NCBI GenBank assembly: GCA_005223045.1 | Contig: NJBM01000002.1 | Location: forward strand, 186,001 to 250,000 | Length of the DNA stretch: 64,000 nucleotides | DNA from: Planctomycetes bacterium B3_Pla | Lineage (GTDB): Bacteria; Planctomycetota; Phycisphaerae; Sedimentisphaerales; Anaerobacaceae | Direction of reading: 5' to 3' | Part shown: piece by piece, positions 9,023 through 17,683 of the stretch | How the letters are laid out: every line of letters starts with the position of its first letter | How positions within the stretch are numbered: position 1 is the stretch's first letter | Position numbers and translations under genes: made by a program | Notes under the pieces: model-generated | The model's input: only the letters and a program-made list of their open reading frames with translations | Told to the model about the DNA's origin: nothing | Databases searched by the model: none

Positions 9023-12000
9023 ATGGCCCGACTTAAAACCAAAAATGTGAAACGCAGAACTGTAATTCGCCGGCTTCTGGGCCTGGTGATCCTGGCGGTT
9101 CTCCTGTGGCTTTTCTTCATCCTTGGCGGCAGAGCTTTGTGCTACATTGCCATGAAACAGATTGCCGGGCTGACCAACACCGAGATAAGAACCGGATCAG
9201 TTGATTTCCACACTGACGGCTCGGTTTTTATTACGAAACTCGTAGTCAGTCCCTCGGAAGAGCAAAATGGCGATGATACCATTCTCAAAGCCGAAGAGGT
9301 GTTCGCGCGCTTTAGTCTGAGCAGTTTACTAAAGCTCAGTCCCCGGTTGAAAGTTATCGACGTCAACGATTTTGTTTTTAACGCCCAATACGATTTGGAC
9401 TTCGACCGATGGAATTTGTCCGGACTCAAGCTCAAGACTCCCGAGGGCCGTTCCGGCCGGATGCCGCGTATTCGTCTCAATTCGGGCATACTTCAGTATA
9501 CAAAGACTTCGAGAGGTAAAGTAGAAGAGGCTGTTTCGGTTCCCCTGGACGCAAGATTCGGACCCGCTAAAGAAAAAGGCAAGGGCTACGGCTTCGAAAT
9601 AATCACTGCCGATATGGCTTCCGGTTTTGCGCAAAGCCGTTTGGAAGGATTCTGGAAGCCGGGCAGTGTTACGATGACGGGCGGAATTTCATCCATGGAC
9701 GTTCCTGAATTTGATATGGCATGGATAATAGACGTCATGGCTGCTGAATTGACGTATGACAAAAGTAATGCTTTCTCTCTGAAACTGAAGGTGACGGATT
9801 TGCATTCCCGACGCAGCTCCGTGCCGGACGAGCTTGCATTGCTTGAGCCATATTCGGCAAAGAAGAAGTCCAGTCCGTTTGCCGCTTTGCAGAGATTCTT
9901 TGACCGATATCAGCCTCGCGGGCGGATCGACGTTGACCTGGATATATCGGGCAATCTGAACCGTCCGGGTGAAAGCACGTTGGCCGGCAAGGTCCTCTGC
10001 AAGGATATTGCGATCTGCTATTACCAATTCCAGTACGCGATAGAAGAGCTGGCCGGCCAGATAAAACTTACCACTAACAGAGTGGAACTCAACAATTTGA
10101 GCGGCAAGCACGGCGACGTCAAGCTTCTCTTTAACGGCTGGTCCGAAAACTTCGGTCCGGATTGGAAATACGACATCCGAATCACAAGCGACAACATGCC
10201 GCTGGACGATGATTTGTATAATGCGCTGAACCATAGACAACAGGAATTCTGGTCCGCTTTTTCACCGGCGGGCTCGGCGGCAATCGATTACCGGTTCAGC
10301 CAAAGCTCACCGACCGACAAGCACAAGAAACTGACGGTAGAGCCGCGAGGCGCCGAAGCTGTGTACTGCAATCTTCCTTATCCGTTGAAGAACCTTACCG
10401 GCAGGCTCTCCTTCGACAGCAATAAGGTAATCTTATCGAATATCGTTTCGCAGGTGAAGGAGCGTAAGATCACCCTGAACGGCGAAGTAGAAACCCAGCG
10501 CACGGACAAACCAAGATATGACATTTCAGCAAAGTTAGACAACATCCCGTTGGACCTGACGCTTGAGGAGGCATTGCCTGAGAAGCAGAGGGATTGGTAC
10601 AAACGATTCAATCCTTCCGGTCTGGTCAATGGTTGGTTCAGAGTCTCGATGCAGGAGACAGAACCGGCAAGTTTTACAGCCGACTTGTCTTTCGAAGAAA
10701 CTACTTTGCGGTCGGATCAATTTCCATTGCCCATCTCCGACATATCGGCAAAGACAATTTTTACGTCCGATTTGATAATTGCCAAAGAGTTCTCCGGTCA
10801 ATGCGGCGACGGTTTGATCTCATTGACCGGTCAAATCCGGCCGGGCCAGGGAAACGAGCAGGCTCGCTATAGCCTGGCGCTGGACTTTGAGGACATCGAA
10901 CTGAACGATGATTTGTTTGATATGTTGCCGGAATCAACGAAGAAAGCGGTCACCGATCTGAAGCCGGAGGGCAGAGTAAATCTCAATGTCAACTTGAACA
11001 AAGAAGACCTCACAAAACCTGCTGATTGCAGCATAATCGTGGAGTGCCTGGGCAACAGTATTACTATCCCGGAGATACCCTATCCCCTGGAAGACATCAC
11101 CGGCACATTGACCGTTGACACCGGTCTTGTCAAGCTCAAGGACGTTACCGCCACCTTAGGCGGCGATGTGCCGAATCCGGAGTATCCGGCGACCGTAAAG
11201 CTCAATGGCGAGATAACTCTGGCCGACAATGCTTTTGCCGGAGCTCTTTTGCATCTCGACGCCAACGATATTCTGTTCGACGAACGTTTCGTTTCGGCTT
11301 TGCCCCAACGCATCCCGATTCTGTACGATGACGCCACGCACCCAGGCCGGGTTGATTTGGATTTCGAGAATCTTCGGATCCGGCGCATCAGTGACGGCCA
11401 AAAGTCGATTGATTTCGCCGGCGCTGTTACGTTCAAGAAATGTGGTTTAAAAATATCAGGCTCCAGCGTTGAGTTGGACTCGATAGTTAGAACAAATGGC
11501 CTGTATAGGACGGACAAGGGCTTTAGTAGCTGCCAGGCGGCTTTCGACGGAGGCACGATGAGAATTCTGGGTAAGTCTCTTACAAATCTGCATACAGACA
11601 TCTTTTATGATCCCAACTCGCGGATTTGGTCCACCGAAGATCTAATTGCCAACTTCTACGGCGGAAAACTCAAAGGACAACTCATACTCAAACAGCCCAT
11701 TGACAAGGCCGGAGAGTATGTGCTGGAAACAGGTTTCGACAATGTTGACCTGAGACAATTCCTCTCGGACACAGAACTCCAGGAAACTCCCGAGAACGAG
11801 TACACGAGCGGGAACATGGACGGCTCACTGAGCATCAACGCCGGCATTGGTAACATCTCCTCACGTATCGGAACATGCAAACTCGACATAAGCGACATGC
11901 AGGTGGGCAAGCTCTCGCCTCTCTCCAAGCTCATAAACGTTTTTAGACTCATAGAGCAGAAGGATTATGTATTCGACCGGATGCTCGTCGATTCATACAT

Positions 12001-12304
12001 CAAGGGCAATGACCTGTTCGTCAAGAAGCTCGACATGTCCGGCCAGTCCCTGGCTTTCTCCGGCTCAGGCTCGCTGGACCTGCAAAACTTCGATGTCGAT
12101 CTGGCGCTCACCGCGCGAGGCAAGCGCTTAGCCACGGACGATCCTTCGGTCTTACAGTCTCTGACAGAAGGTCTTGGCCGGGGCGTCGTCCGAATAGAGG
12201 TCGCCGGTAATCTCTACGATCCGAAGATCAAAACCAAGACCTTGCCTGTTATCGGAGAAACACTCCAAATCCTCGGAGCCAAGAAGCCGGCCTCGTCTAA
12301 TTGA
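9023..12304 (+). CDS. Very large AsmA-like (DUF3971/TamB-like) membrane-anchored protein
   Basis: A 1093-residue protein with a basic N-terminus and one membrane segment (about residues 16-40, LLGLVILAVLLWLFFILGG) followed by a long periplasmic region of repeated beta-rich stretches. Blocks of the form 'LPYPLKNLTGRLSFDSNKV' and 'IPYPLEDITGTLTVDTGLV' recur, and the C-terminus (DLQNFDVDLALTARGK, GLGRGVVRIEVAGNLYDPK) matches the AsmA-like C-terminal domain. Relatives such as AsmA, TamB and YhdP are bridge-like proteins that help move lipids or proteins between the inner and outer membranes, so a role in outer-membrane assembly is likely but inferred. It is transcribed in the same direction as purD and converges on the NIPSNAP gene. 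Confidence 0.75.
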   Translation: MARLKTKNVKRRTVIRRLLGLVILAVLLWLFFILGGRALCYIAMKQIAGLTNTEIRTGSVDFHTDGSVFITKLVVSPSEEQNGDDTILKAEEVFARFSLSSLLKLSPRLKVIDVNDFVFNAQYDLDFDRWNLSGLKLKTPEGRSGRMPRIRLNSGILQYTKTSRGKVEEAVSVPLDARFGPAKEKGKGYGFEIITADMASGFAQSRLEGFWKPGSVTMTGGISSMDVPEFDMAWIIDVMAAELTYDKSNAFSLKLKVTDLHSRRSSVPDELALLEPYSAKKKSSPFAALQRFFDRYQPRGRIDVDLDISGNLNRPGESTLAGKVLCKDIAICYYQFQYAIEELAGQIKLTTNRVELNNLSGKHGDVKLLFNGWSENFGPDWKYDIRITSDNMPLDDDLYNALNHRQQEFWSAFSPAGSAAIDYRFSQSSPTDKHKKLTVEPRGAEAVYCNLPYPLKNLTGRLSFDSNKVILSNIVSQVKERKITLNGEVETQRTDKPRYDISAKLDNIPLDLTLEEALPEKQRDWYKRFNPSGLVNGWFRVSMQETEPASFTADLSFEETTLRSDQFPLPISDISAKTIFTSDLIIAKEFSGQCGDGLISLTGQIRPGQGNEQARYSLALDFEDIELNDDLFDMLPESTKKAVTDLKPEGRVNLNVNLNKEDLTKPADCSIIVECLGNSITIPEIPYPLEDITGTLTVDTGLVKLKDVTATLGGDVPNPEYPATVKLNGEITLADNAFAGALLHLDANDILFDERFVSALPQRIPILYDDATHPGRVDLDFENLRIRRISDGQKSIDFAGAVTFKKCGLKISGSSVELDSIVRTNGLYRTDKGFSSCQAAFDGGTMRILGKSLTNLHTDIFYDPNSRIWSTEDLIANFYGGKLKGQLILKQPIDKAGEYVLETGFDNVDLRQFLSDTELQETPENEYTSGNMDGSLSINAGIGNISSRIGTCKLDISDMQVGKLSPLSKLINVFRLIEQKDYVFDRMLVDSYIKGNDLFVKKLDMSGQSLAFSGSGSLDLQNFDVDLALTARGKRLATDDPSVLQSLTEGLGRGVVRIEVAGNLYDPKIKTKTLPVIGETLQILGAKKPASSN

Positions 12305-12339
12305 TGCCGGCGATCTTTTCAGCCGGCACCGGCACGGAA

Positions 12340-13131
12340 TCATACTTGTGAATACGCCGCCGGCTTGAGGATTATGTCCGTAATGTTTGAGACGGTGTCC
12401 TTATAAGCCGGATTGCTCCTGAGTTTCTTCCACTCCGGATCGCCGCCGAACACCTTCCATTTGGCGTCGCGGTCCGTCAGGTCGTCAAAGACCAGCATGT
12501 AGGTCAGGTTAGGCATTTGCGGCCCTACGATTGTCTCGCCAAAGAAGACCGGCGACAAACCCGTCTTGTTGAAAACCGCTATTTCGCCGCCCTCGTTGAA
12601 CATCTCGATCTTCTTCTTTCCCGCCTTGATGCTGTGACTCTCATACGTGCGAAGCTCGAAAATACGACGTTCATCTTCAAGTTTTTGTTTCGGCACTATT
12701 AGCTGCGGCATGTCCTTGAACGCCACCATCAGCGAGCTTTCCATCCGCACGTAAGCCGGCTCGGACAGCGAGGCATTCACAAAATCGGCCCCGGCCTTTC
12801 GGTACTCGTCGTCGGCCATCAGGAGCGAAGCCGAATTCGCTACCGTCTCCAACGATTTGTGCACAAGCAAGACGTACAGCGTCGGGCTGCTGGGTCCGTA
12901 CATTGCGTTGAAGACCCCTACCGGCCCGATCCCTACGCGGTTCATCGCCGGGATTCCCACTTTGCGCAGAAAATCGCCGACCAGCTTTTTCTTCGATCCT
13001 ACGTGCAGACGGTATTGTCTGAACTCGAAATATTCTCGATTGCCGCCGGCGCTGTCGGCGTCCGCCGCCAGAGAACTCACACCCGTCATTCCGGCTAAAC
13101 CTGCTGCTGTCAGGAAATCTCGTCTTTTCAT
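12340..13131 (-). CDS. NIPSNAP-family protein with twin-arginine-type signal
   Basis: A 263-residue protein beginning MKRRDFLTAAGLAGMTGVSS, a Tat-like export signal. The mature part contains two NIPSNAP-type ferredoxin-like domains, seen as the paired openings FEFRQYRLHVGSKKK and FELRTYESHSIKAGKK, each followed by conserved Gly-Pro-containing strands (GPVGVFNAMYGPS, GLSPVFFGETIVGP). The family's biochemical function is not established; planctomycete members are often exported and lie near sugar-degradation genes. The ATG at 13131 follows GGAG at good spacing and places the Arg-Arg signal at the N-terminus. It converges on the AsmA-like gene with only 35 bp between the stop codons. Confidence 0.8.
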   Translation of the reverse strand: MKRRDFLTAAGLAGMTGVSSLAADADSAGGNREYFEFRQYRLHVGSKKKLVGDFLRKVGIPAMNRVGIGPVGVFNAMYGPSSPTLYVLLVHKSLETVANSASLLMADDEYRKAGADFVNASLSEPAYVRMESSLMVAFKDMPQLIVPKQKLEDERRIFELRTYESHSIKAGKKKIEMFNEGGEIAVFNKTGLSPVFFGETIVGPQMPNLTYMLVFDDLTDRDAKWKVFGGDPEWKKLRSNPAYKDTVSNITDIILKPAAYSQV

Positions 13132-13248
13132 TTTCAATTTCTCCATATTGGTTATCATGTACGGTTTCGTCTTGATCCTGGTGTGCTTCGTACAATACTC
13201 GAAACCGTCCGGGCCGTCAACGCCCGACCTGATGCGTCTTTGTCGTTC

Positions 13249-13286
13249 AGCCACGGATTGCACTGATTATCACTGATTTTTTGGCT
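13249..13286. repeat. CCACRGATT-type short repeat
   Basis: This stretch reads AGCCACGGATTGCACTGATT and continues ATCACTGATTTTTTGGCT, ending in the complement of its first five bases. It resembles the CCACAGATTACACAGATT arms of the cassette at 28439-28895. A related motif in the opposite orientation (16065-16089, TCTGCGTAATCCGTGAAATC) lies 2.8 kb away beyond the phosphofructokinase gene. Confidence 0.5.
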
Positions 13287-13369
13287 ATAAACGCCGTCCT
13301 GAGCGCAGTCGAAGGAGAGTACCGGGAACATAGAGTTTGTTGTTATCTGCTGTGGTCCTTATCTGCATA

Positions 13370-13396
13370 AATCCTGTAAGTCCTGTAAATCCTGTC
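13370..13396. repeat. Three-unit 9-bp tandem repeat
   Basis: Three consecutive 9-mers, AATCCTGTA, AGTCCTGTA and AATCCTGTC, at 13370, 13379 and 13388. They lie in the repeat-rich gap between the NIPSNAP and phosphofructokinase genes. No coding role is seen. Confidence 0.7.
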
Positions 13397-13942
13397 TAAA
13401 AAGTTTTTTTTGCAGATTCTGCGAGAAATTCAGAAAAAAGCATCAACATTTCCCCATTCAGAAACGCCTTTATTAGTAGAAGGGCAAAGTCAAAAGGCAA
13501 AATAGCCACAGATGCCGTCCTGAGTATAGTCGAAGGAGAGCCAGAGAAGGCAGAGAAATGATATTGTCAGCCCTGCGAAACCACGCACAATAGTCAATAG
13601 TAAATCGCAAATAGTCAATGATAAGGGCCGGATTTTGGCAGGATGTGTTTGTTCCGGGTCGGGACGACGGGTATAATATGAAAGAGCAACCTTGAGTGAG
13701 CGACAAGAGGCGCTAAATGAGAAGAAGCTAGGGACAGCCACGAATGGCGGTCCGTTAATCCGTGTATCTGTCTTTTTCGCAATTATTGGAGGTTTCATGT
13801 GCCGATTGATGAAATTACTTCTAAAGGCAGTTCCTGTTCTCTTTTGCGGCAAGAGCAGTATCTTCCAATTCATACGTACCCTCCTGTCGATGCGGGAGTT
13901 TTTTACTCATCAACTCTTTGACGGGCGGCCATTGGCGGCTGT

Positions 13943-14081
13943 GGGGCTGTTGAAAAAGGTGAGATTGCTTCGTCGCGGCGCTCCTCGCAATGACAAAAAA
14001 CGCATTCTTGTGTCATTGCGAGCGATTCGAAGAATCGTGCGGCAATCTCAACCGTCACTTTGGGGCTTTTTCAACAGCCCC
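13943..14081. repeat. 139-bp hairpin (MITE-like) element
   Basis: A palindromic element with perfect 16-bp ends, GGGGCTGTTGAAAAAG at 13943-13958 and its complement at 14066-14081. Inside are complementary blocks of the widespread GAGATTGCTTCGTCGC / TGTCATTGCGAGCGATTCG type, ending in GCGGCAATCTC. There is no coding capacity. The structure fits a non-autonomous miniature inverted-repeat element. Confidence 0.75.
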
Positions 14082-14243
14082 GCTGTCCCTAGTATTCTCT
14101 TCCCCAGTTTTGCAGATAAGGGAGCATAAGCACTTGAGAAAAACCAGTTGTACCGTATGTAGAGGAAGATTGTGGAGCATGTGTCGGCAGTGATTAGTGA
14201 GTGAATTCGTTGAGTAGTGATCTTTAGTATTCGAGGAACGAGA

Positions 14244-15881
14244 ATGAAGACTCTGGCCATTCTAACAAATGGTGGCGATTCCTGTGCGCTGAATGCGTCA
14301 ATACGCAGCATGCGCGATAGCGCATACGAGGCTGGCTACAAGAAAATATACGGAATCAGGCGTGGATACCAAGGTCTCTTGGATGGATGGATAGATGACA
14401 TCACGGGCCGTGAGATTGACGTCAGAATTGGAGGGTCGTGTCTCGGAAGCATGCGGACAAGTCCTACAAGAGTCAGTAGAGGTGGGAGCTCGGCAGAAAA
14501 ACAGTATGAGATCGATGAAGACGTCTGTCTGACAATGGCGTGTTGTCTTTCCGACTTTAAGATCGACGTGCTAGTCGTTGTAGGCGGCGACGGCACCTTA
14601 CAGTCTACGAAGATGTTCCAAACATGGGTCCAGGAAAACAAGAATAGCAAGCAGTTCCGTCCGTTTGAGATCATGGGTTTTCTCAAAACCATTGATAACG
14701 ATATCCGAACCTTTACGAGCTTCGAGGGAGTTGAGATGGCGCTCTGTCCCGGCTACCCATCTGCAGTGAGGAAGATTATCGATAGTGTCGAAGCATTGCG
14801 CGTTACAGCCCGGACTGCAGAGCGAGCTTTCGCGATTGAAATCATGGGACGAGATGCAGGGTGGCTTGCTGCAGCCGCCACTTTCGGAGGTGCCGAGATT
14901 TTGCTGGTTCCCGAGCATCCGAAGTACTACGAGGATCATGTCATCGAAAACATTGATTCGGAAGACAAGAAGAAAGTTGCATCCGAGACACTCATGCAAG
15001 ATCTTGCGTCGGAAATAGCCTATTTTTATGGAAAGAACAGAAATGTCCTAATTGCTGTAGGAGAAGGCTTTGAGCCCAGAGTGGGAATCATGGCACAACA
15101 GGAATTTGTCAGAGTGCTCAAGGATTTGTACGGCCCCAGGAAGAAGGCCGGCGCCACTGAACTCTTGACCATGCTAGTTGCTCCCTATCTCGATTGCTAC
15201 TTCCGATGCCAGTCGCGTTTTGCCAGTGGCGAACACAGGCAGAATTGCATTCGGCAGAGACTCAGTGCCACTATTGAGCAGGAAGAACTCAAAGTTGATA
15301 CAAAGGACCAGAAGCGCCATCCCTTGCAAGGCTGGGACATCAAACAAGAGCTTCTGAAAATAATCAAAAGGGACAATCCCAATGTCGACCTAACGGAACT
15401 CGAACGTGATGTTGCTAAAGGCCCGGAAACCTCTGCGAAGGCTGGAGGAACCGCAAAAAAGAAAGAGGGCTCCCGGGAGAGCACGGTCACGATGTCTAGC
15501 TTTGGTGGGCCGCCGTACAAATTCGAGATTCGTCCACACAGAACCGATTATCTGCCGCGTTCGGGACAACCTTCATCATACGATTTCCGCTTTGCCACAG
15601 TTCTCGGGAAGAAGCTTGGGCAAATGCTCCTGGATCGAGAGTTTGGTTTTGTTCCCGCACTTGACAAGGTGGTGCCCTACGAAGATCTAACACTGGACAG
15701 GATCAAGGTCGTATCGATCGACGAGATCAAGACCTTGGGATTCTCGAGCCCGGACTACTTCAAGAAAAGTGCTCATTTCCAGGTCTCGGAACGGATCACA
15801 CAGTTCCTGAGGACAATCACCAGTGGACCCGATAGCTTGGAAGAGGCGATCCATCAGTATACTAGAGACGGATTCTCATAG
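14244..15881 (+). CDS. 6-phosphofructokinase-like protein with long divergent C-terminal half
   Basis: A 545-residue phosphofructokinase-superfamily protein. The N-terminal ~230 residues carry family landmarks: LTNGGDSCALNASIR at the start, VVVGGDGTLQ near 111-120, KTIDNDI near 148-154 and IEIMGRDAGWLAAAA near 198. The GGDGT followed by TLQ and the Lys-Thr-Ile-Asp-Asn-Asp form are closer to PPi-dependent or group III enzymes than to classical ATP-PfkA (inference). The usual QRGG substrate loop is not recognisable; a YFRCQSRFASGEHRQ segment lies where it might be. Residues ~350-545 form a long extension with a Lys/Gly-rich linker and no recognised domain. The ATG at 14244 follows CGAGGAACG. 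The gene sits between repeat-rich flanks, so acquisition is possible. Confidence 0.7.
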   Translation: MKTLAILTNGGDSCALNASIRSMRDSAYEAGYKKIYGIRRGYQGLLDGWIDDITGREIDVRIGGSCLGSMRTSPTRVSRGGSSAEKQYEIDEDVCLTMACCLSDFKIDVLVVVGGDGTLQSTKMFQTWVQENKNSKQFRPFEIMGFLKTIDNDIRTFTSFEGVEMALCPGYPSAVRKIIDSVEALRVTARTAERAFAIEIMGRDAGWLAAAATFGGAEILLVPEHPKYYEDHVIENIDSEDKKKVASETLMQDLASEIAYFYGKNRNVLIAVGEGFEPRVGIMAQQEFVRVLKDLYGPRKKAGATELLTMLVAPYLDCYFRCQSRFASGEHRQNCIRQRLSATIEQEELKVDTKDQKRHPLQGWDIKQELLKIIKRDNPNVDLTELERDVAKGPETSAKAGGTAKKKEGSRESTVTMSSFGGPPYKFEIRPHRTDYLPRSGQPSSYDFRFATVLGKKLGQMLLDREFGFVPALDKVVPYEDLTLDRIKVVSIDEIKTLGFSSPDYFKKSAHFQVSERITQFLRTITSGPDSLEEAIHQYTRDGFS

Positions 15882-16229
15882 TAGATACGATATCGAGGGC
15901 GGATCGCTCAGAGTGCTCTATAATCCGAAATCCGGGGACGTCTTACTTATTTCTCCCTTTCATCGAGGTTCTCTCGTATCTCGCATAGGGGGAATTGAGG
16001 TATACGGCATATCTTGTGAGTTTGTCTCTGTGTTCTGAGGGGAATGAGATTTGTTGATCGTGCATCTGCGTAATCCGTGAAATCTGCGGTTTGTTTAGAT
16101 AGATTCCTCGGCGGAGTTTATCCCTTCGAATTCCTCAGGGCAGGCTCTGAGCGGAGTCGAATGGACTCGGAATGACAAGTATCCAGGATCTCCCTATGGG
16201 ACGCCTTAGGTGGAGCATCCAGAATCCGC
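15882..16229. other. 348-bp gene-free region with degenerate repeats
   Basis: No credible gene is seen between the phosphofructokinase and the convergent serpin gene. The stretch contains a CCACRGATT-type repeat read on the bottom strand (16065-16089) and a degenerate CTCTGAGCGGAGTCGAA motif (16144-16161), both related to repeats in 13132-14243. No rho-independent terminator with a clear T-run was found. Confidence 0.6.
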
Positions 16230-17501
16230 CTATGCGTTTGGATTCATTACTCTGCCGATGAACAGGATGCTGTCGGACTGATTGTCGCGGATTAAGAATA
16301 AGAACGGATGGTCGGCGCGAAAGACCGGCATTTGCGTTGGCGCGATTGACGTTAGCCGCACTGTTACGGCCGTTGCGGCTGCTGCTTCGGTGCCCTCTTC
16401 GTTGACGTCAACGTAGGCCTTGTGGATTACCGCCGAGATGAAAAGGTCTCTCCTGCCGTTCATACCGGAGAAATCCGCCTTAGCTGAAAATGCGTTCGTC
16501 ATTCCCATTGACTTGAGCACGGAAGCCAGGCTGAACCGGCTTGTCATCTTGAATCTTGGGACCGAAACGATGACTTTTTGTTTGCGAAGTTTGGCCAACC
16601 ACCCTGAAAGATCCTTCAACGTCAGCGCCTTCTCCAAATTGGAAAGACCGTCAGATTTCTTCGGGAGCAGAATAATCATCGACAACTCGTTATCTACGTA
16701 TGGCAGTTCGAGCCCCTGAAAAGTATCAGTTTCGGCATAGCCGAACTCCGCCGTCTGGTTCATCATTGCAGCATCAATCTTCTCGCCATCTGTGAGAGTG
16801 AAAGGCGCATCTTCCGTCATTTCTTCCTTGAACTGCCTTGCCCAGTTGCCTTTGAAGTAGATGGCGTTGGTCAAAACCAGTCTTGTCATCGAATCGAGCA
16901 CGCCTTTGGGGATCAGGTTCTTGATTTTGTTGTTGGTCTTTTTCTCGACCCAGGTATTGATGGTTTTGCGCGCCACCTCGGCGGCCCCGGCAAAATCGAC
17001 TTCGTTGAGCTGTCCGCCATAGTTGGTTTTGATAAGCTCCAGGAACTCTTCAAGAAATCCGTACTGCTTCTGGCCCCACAGGGCATTGGCTACGCGCAGC
17101 TCGTAGCCGCCTTTTTCGCCCCTGGCGTTCAGGTCTTTTACGATCTTCCCAAACGCCGAGGCGAATTGCCGCCGGTTCGTTGCCGGCGTCGCGGATGGTT
17201 CTGTCGCCGAACTAACGATAGTGGGAAAGTGAAGCACTTTAGCCATTTGCGACCCTGTTTCGCCTCGTGCGCCGGCGTAAGTCATTGCCAGGGCTGTCGA
17301 GATACTGTAGGGCGAGAGAAACAGATTTGCCCCCCCGCCTCTCAGCTTGGCGTAGAGTTCCAGAGCGAACTTATTATTTCCTTCTACTATGATTTGTTTG
17401 TCCGTTTTTTTTGCCGCGGGCGCGTGCTCCGTCGCCCGGGAGTTGGCCGCAACGGCAATCATTATTGCCGCCGAGACGAACATGAGTTTAGTTTTTCTCA
17501 T
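16230..17501 (-). CDS. Exported serpin-family protease inhibitor
   Basis: A 423-residue serpin with an N-terminal signal peptide (MRKTKLMFVSAAIMIAVAA, ending near Ala-Thr-Glu). The serpin core is clear: NLFLSPYSISTALAMTYAGA, LVLTNAIYFKGNW, HKAYVDVNEEGTEAAAATAV and the C-terminal HPFLFLIRDN...LFIGRVMNP. The hinge EEGTEAAAATAV has the small residues needed for loop insertion, so it is probably an inhibitory serpin. Counting from the hinge as in antitrypsin puts the scissile bond near the Arg-Leu-Thr-Ser stretch (inferred). It would trap serine or cysteine proteases in the periplasm or outside the cell. A strong promoter-like sequence in the gap upstream faces the other way, towards the gene at 17684. 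Confidence 0.93.
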   Translation of the reverse strand: MRKTKLMFVSAAIMIAVAANSRATEHAPAAKKTDKQIIVEGNNKFALELYAKLRGGGANLFLSPYSISTALAMTYAGARGETGSQMAKVLHFPTIVSSATEPSATPATNRRQFASAFGKIVKDLNARGEKGGYELRVANALWGQKQYGFLEEFLELIKTNYGGQLNEVDFAGAAEVARKTINTWVEKKTNNKIKNLIPKGVLDSMTRLVLTNAIYFKGNWARQFKEEMTEDAPFTLTDGEKIDAAMMNQTAEFGYAETDTFQGLELPYVDNELSMIILLPKKSDGLSNLEKALTLKDLSGWLAKLRKQKVIVSVPRFKMTSRFSLASVLKSMGMTNAFSAKADFSGMNGRRDLFISAVIHKAYVDVNEEGTEAAAATAVTVRLTSIAPTQMPVFRADHPFLFLIRDNQSDSILFIGRVMNPNA

Positions 17502-17604
17502 ATCTGCCGCCTTCCGTAAATAGCCGGAAAACCGAAAACACTGCCAAAAACGACTACCCGGCCTGTTTTCGGGCCTTAATTGGGTTATTATCTTGCCCCT
17601 ATTA

Positions 17605-17636
17605 TTGACAAAGACAGGTTTTTTTTGTAGTATAAT
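17605..17636 (+). promoter_or_regulatory. Sigma-70-type promoter for the gene at 17684
   Basis: A consensus -35 TTGACA at 17605-17610 is followed by a T-rich spacer. Two overlapping -10 candidates are TAGTAT (17628-17633, spacer 17) and TATAAT (17631-17636, spacer 20). The start codon lies about 48 bp downstream with AAGGGG as ribosome binding site. This is among the best promoter matches in the window. Confidence 0.6.
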
Positions 17637-17683
17637 ATATTAGAAGCAAGCTGTGAAAAGTTATTTTTTTCAAGGGGTGCGTT

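Larger units (their letters stand above)
13132..14243. other. 1.1-kb gene-free region rich in short interspersed repeats
   Basis: No convincing gene is seen; the longest open frames here have no recognisable domain and cross repeats. The stretch contains an imperfect CCACGGATT/CACTGATT repeat (13249-13286), two copies of a CCGTCCTGAGyryAGTCGAAGG motif (13294-13318 and 13515-13536), a 9-bp tandem repeat (13370-13396), an AGCCACAGATG motif near 13503, AATAGTC/AATAGTA heptamers near 13590-13620 and a large hairpin element (13943-14081). It looks like a landing site for several small repeat families. Confidence 0.6.

Noticed and set aside
12305..12339. A bidirectional rho-independent terminator between the AsmA-like and NIPSNAP genes
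   Set aside because: A GCCGGC...GCCGGC hairpin is possible but no T-run follows on either strand.
13692..14129. A 145-codon plus-strand frame in the repeat-rich gap
   Set aside because: It reads through the MITE-like hairpin (13943-14081) and other repeats, with no recognisable domain.
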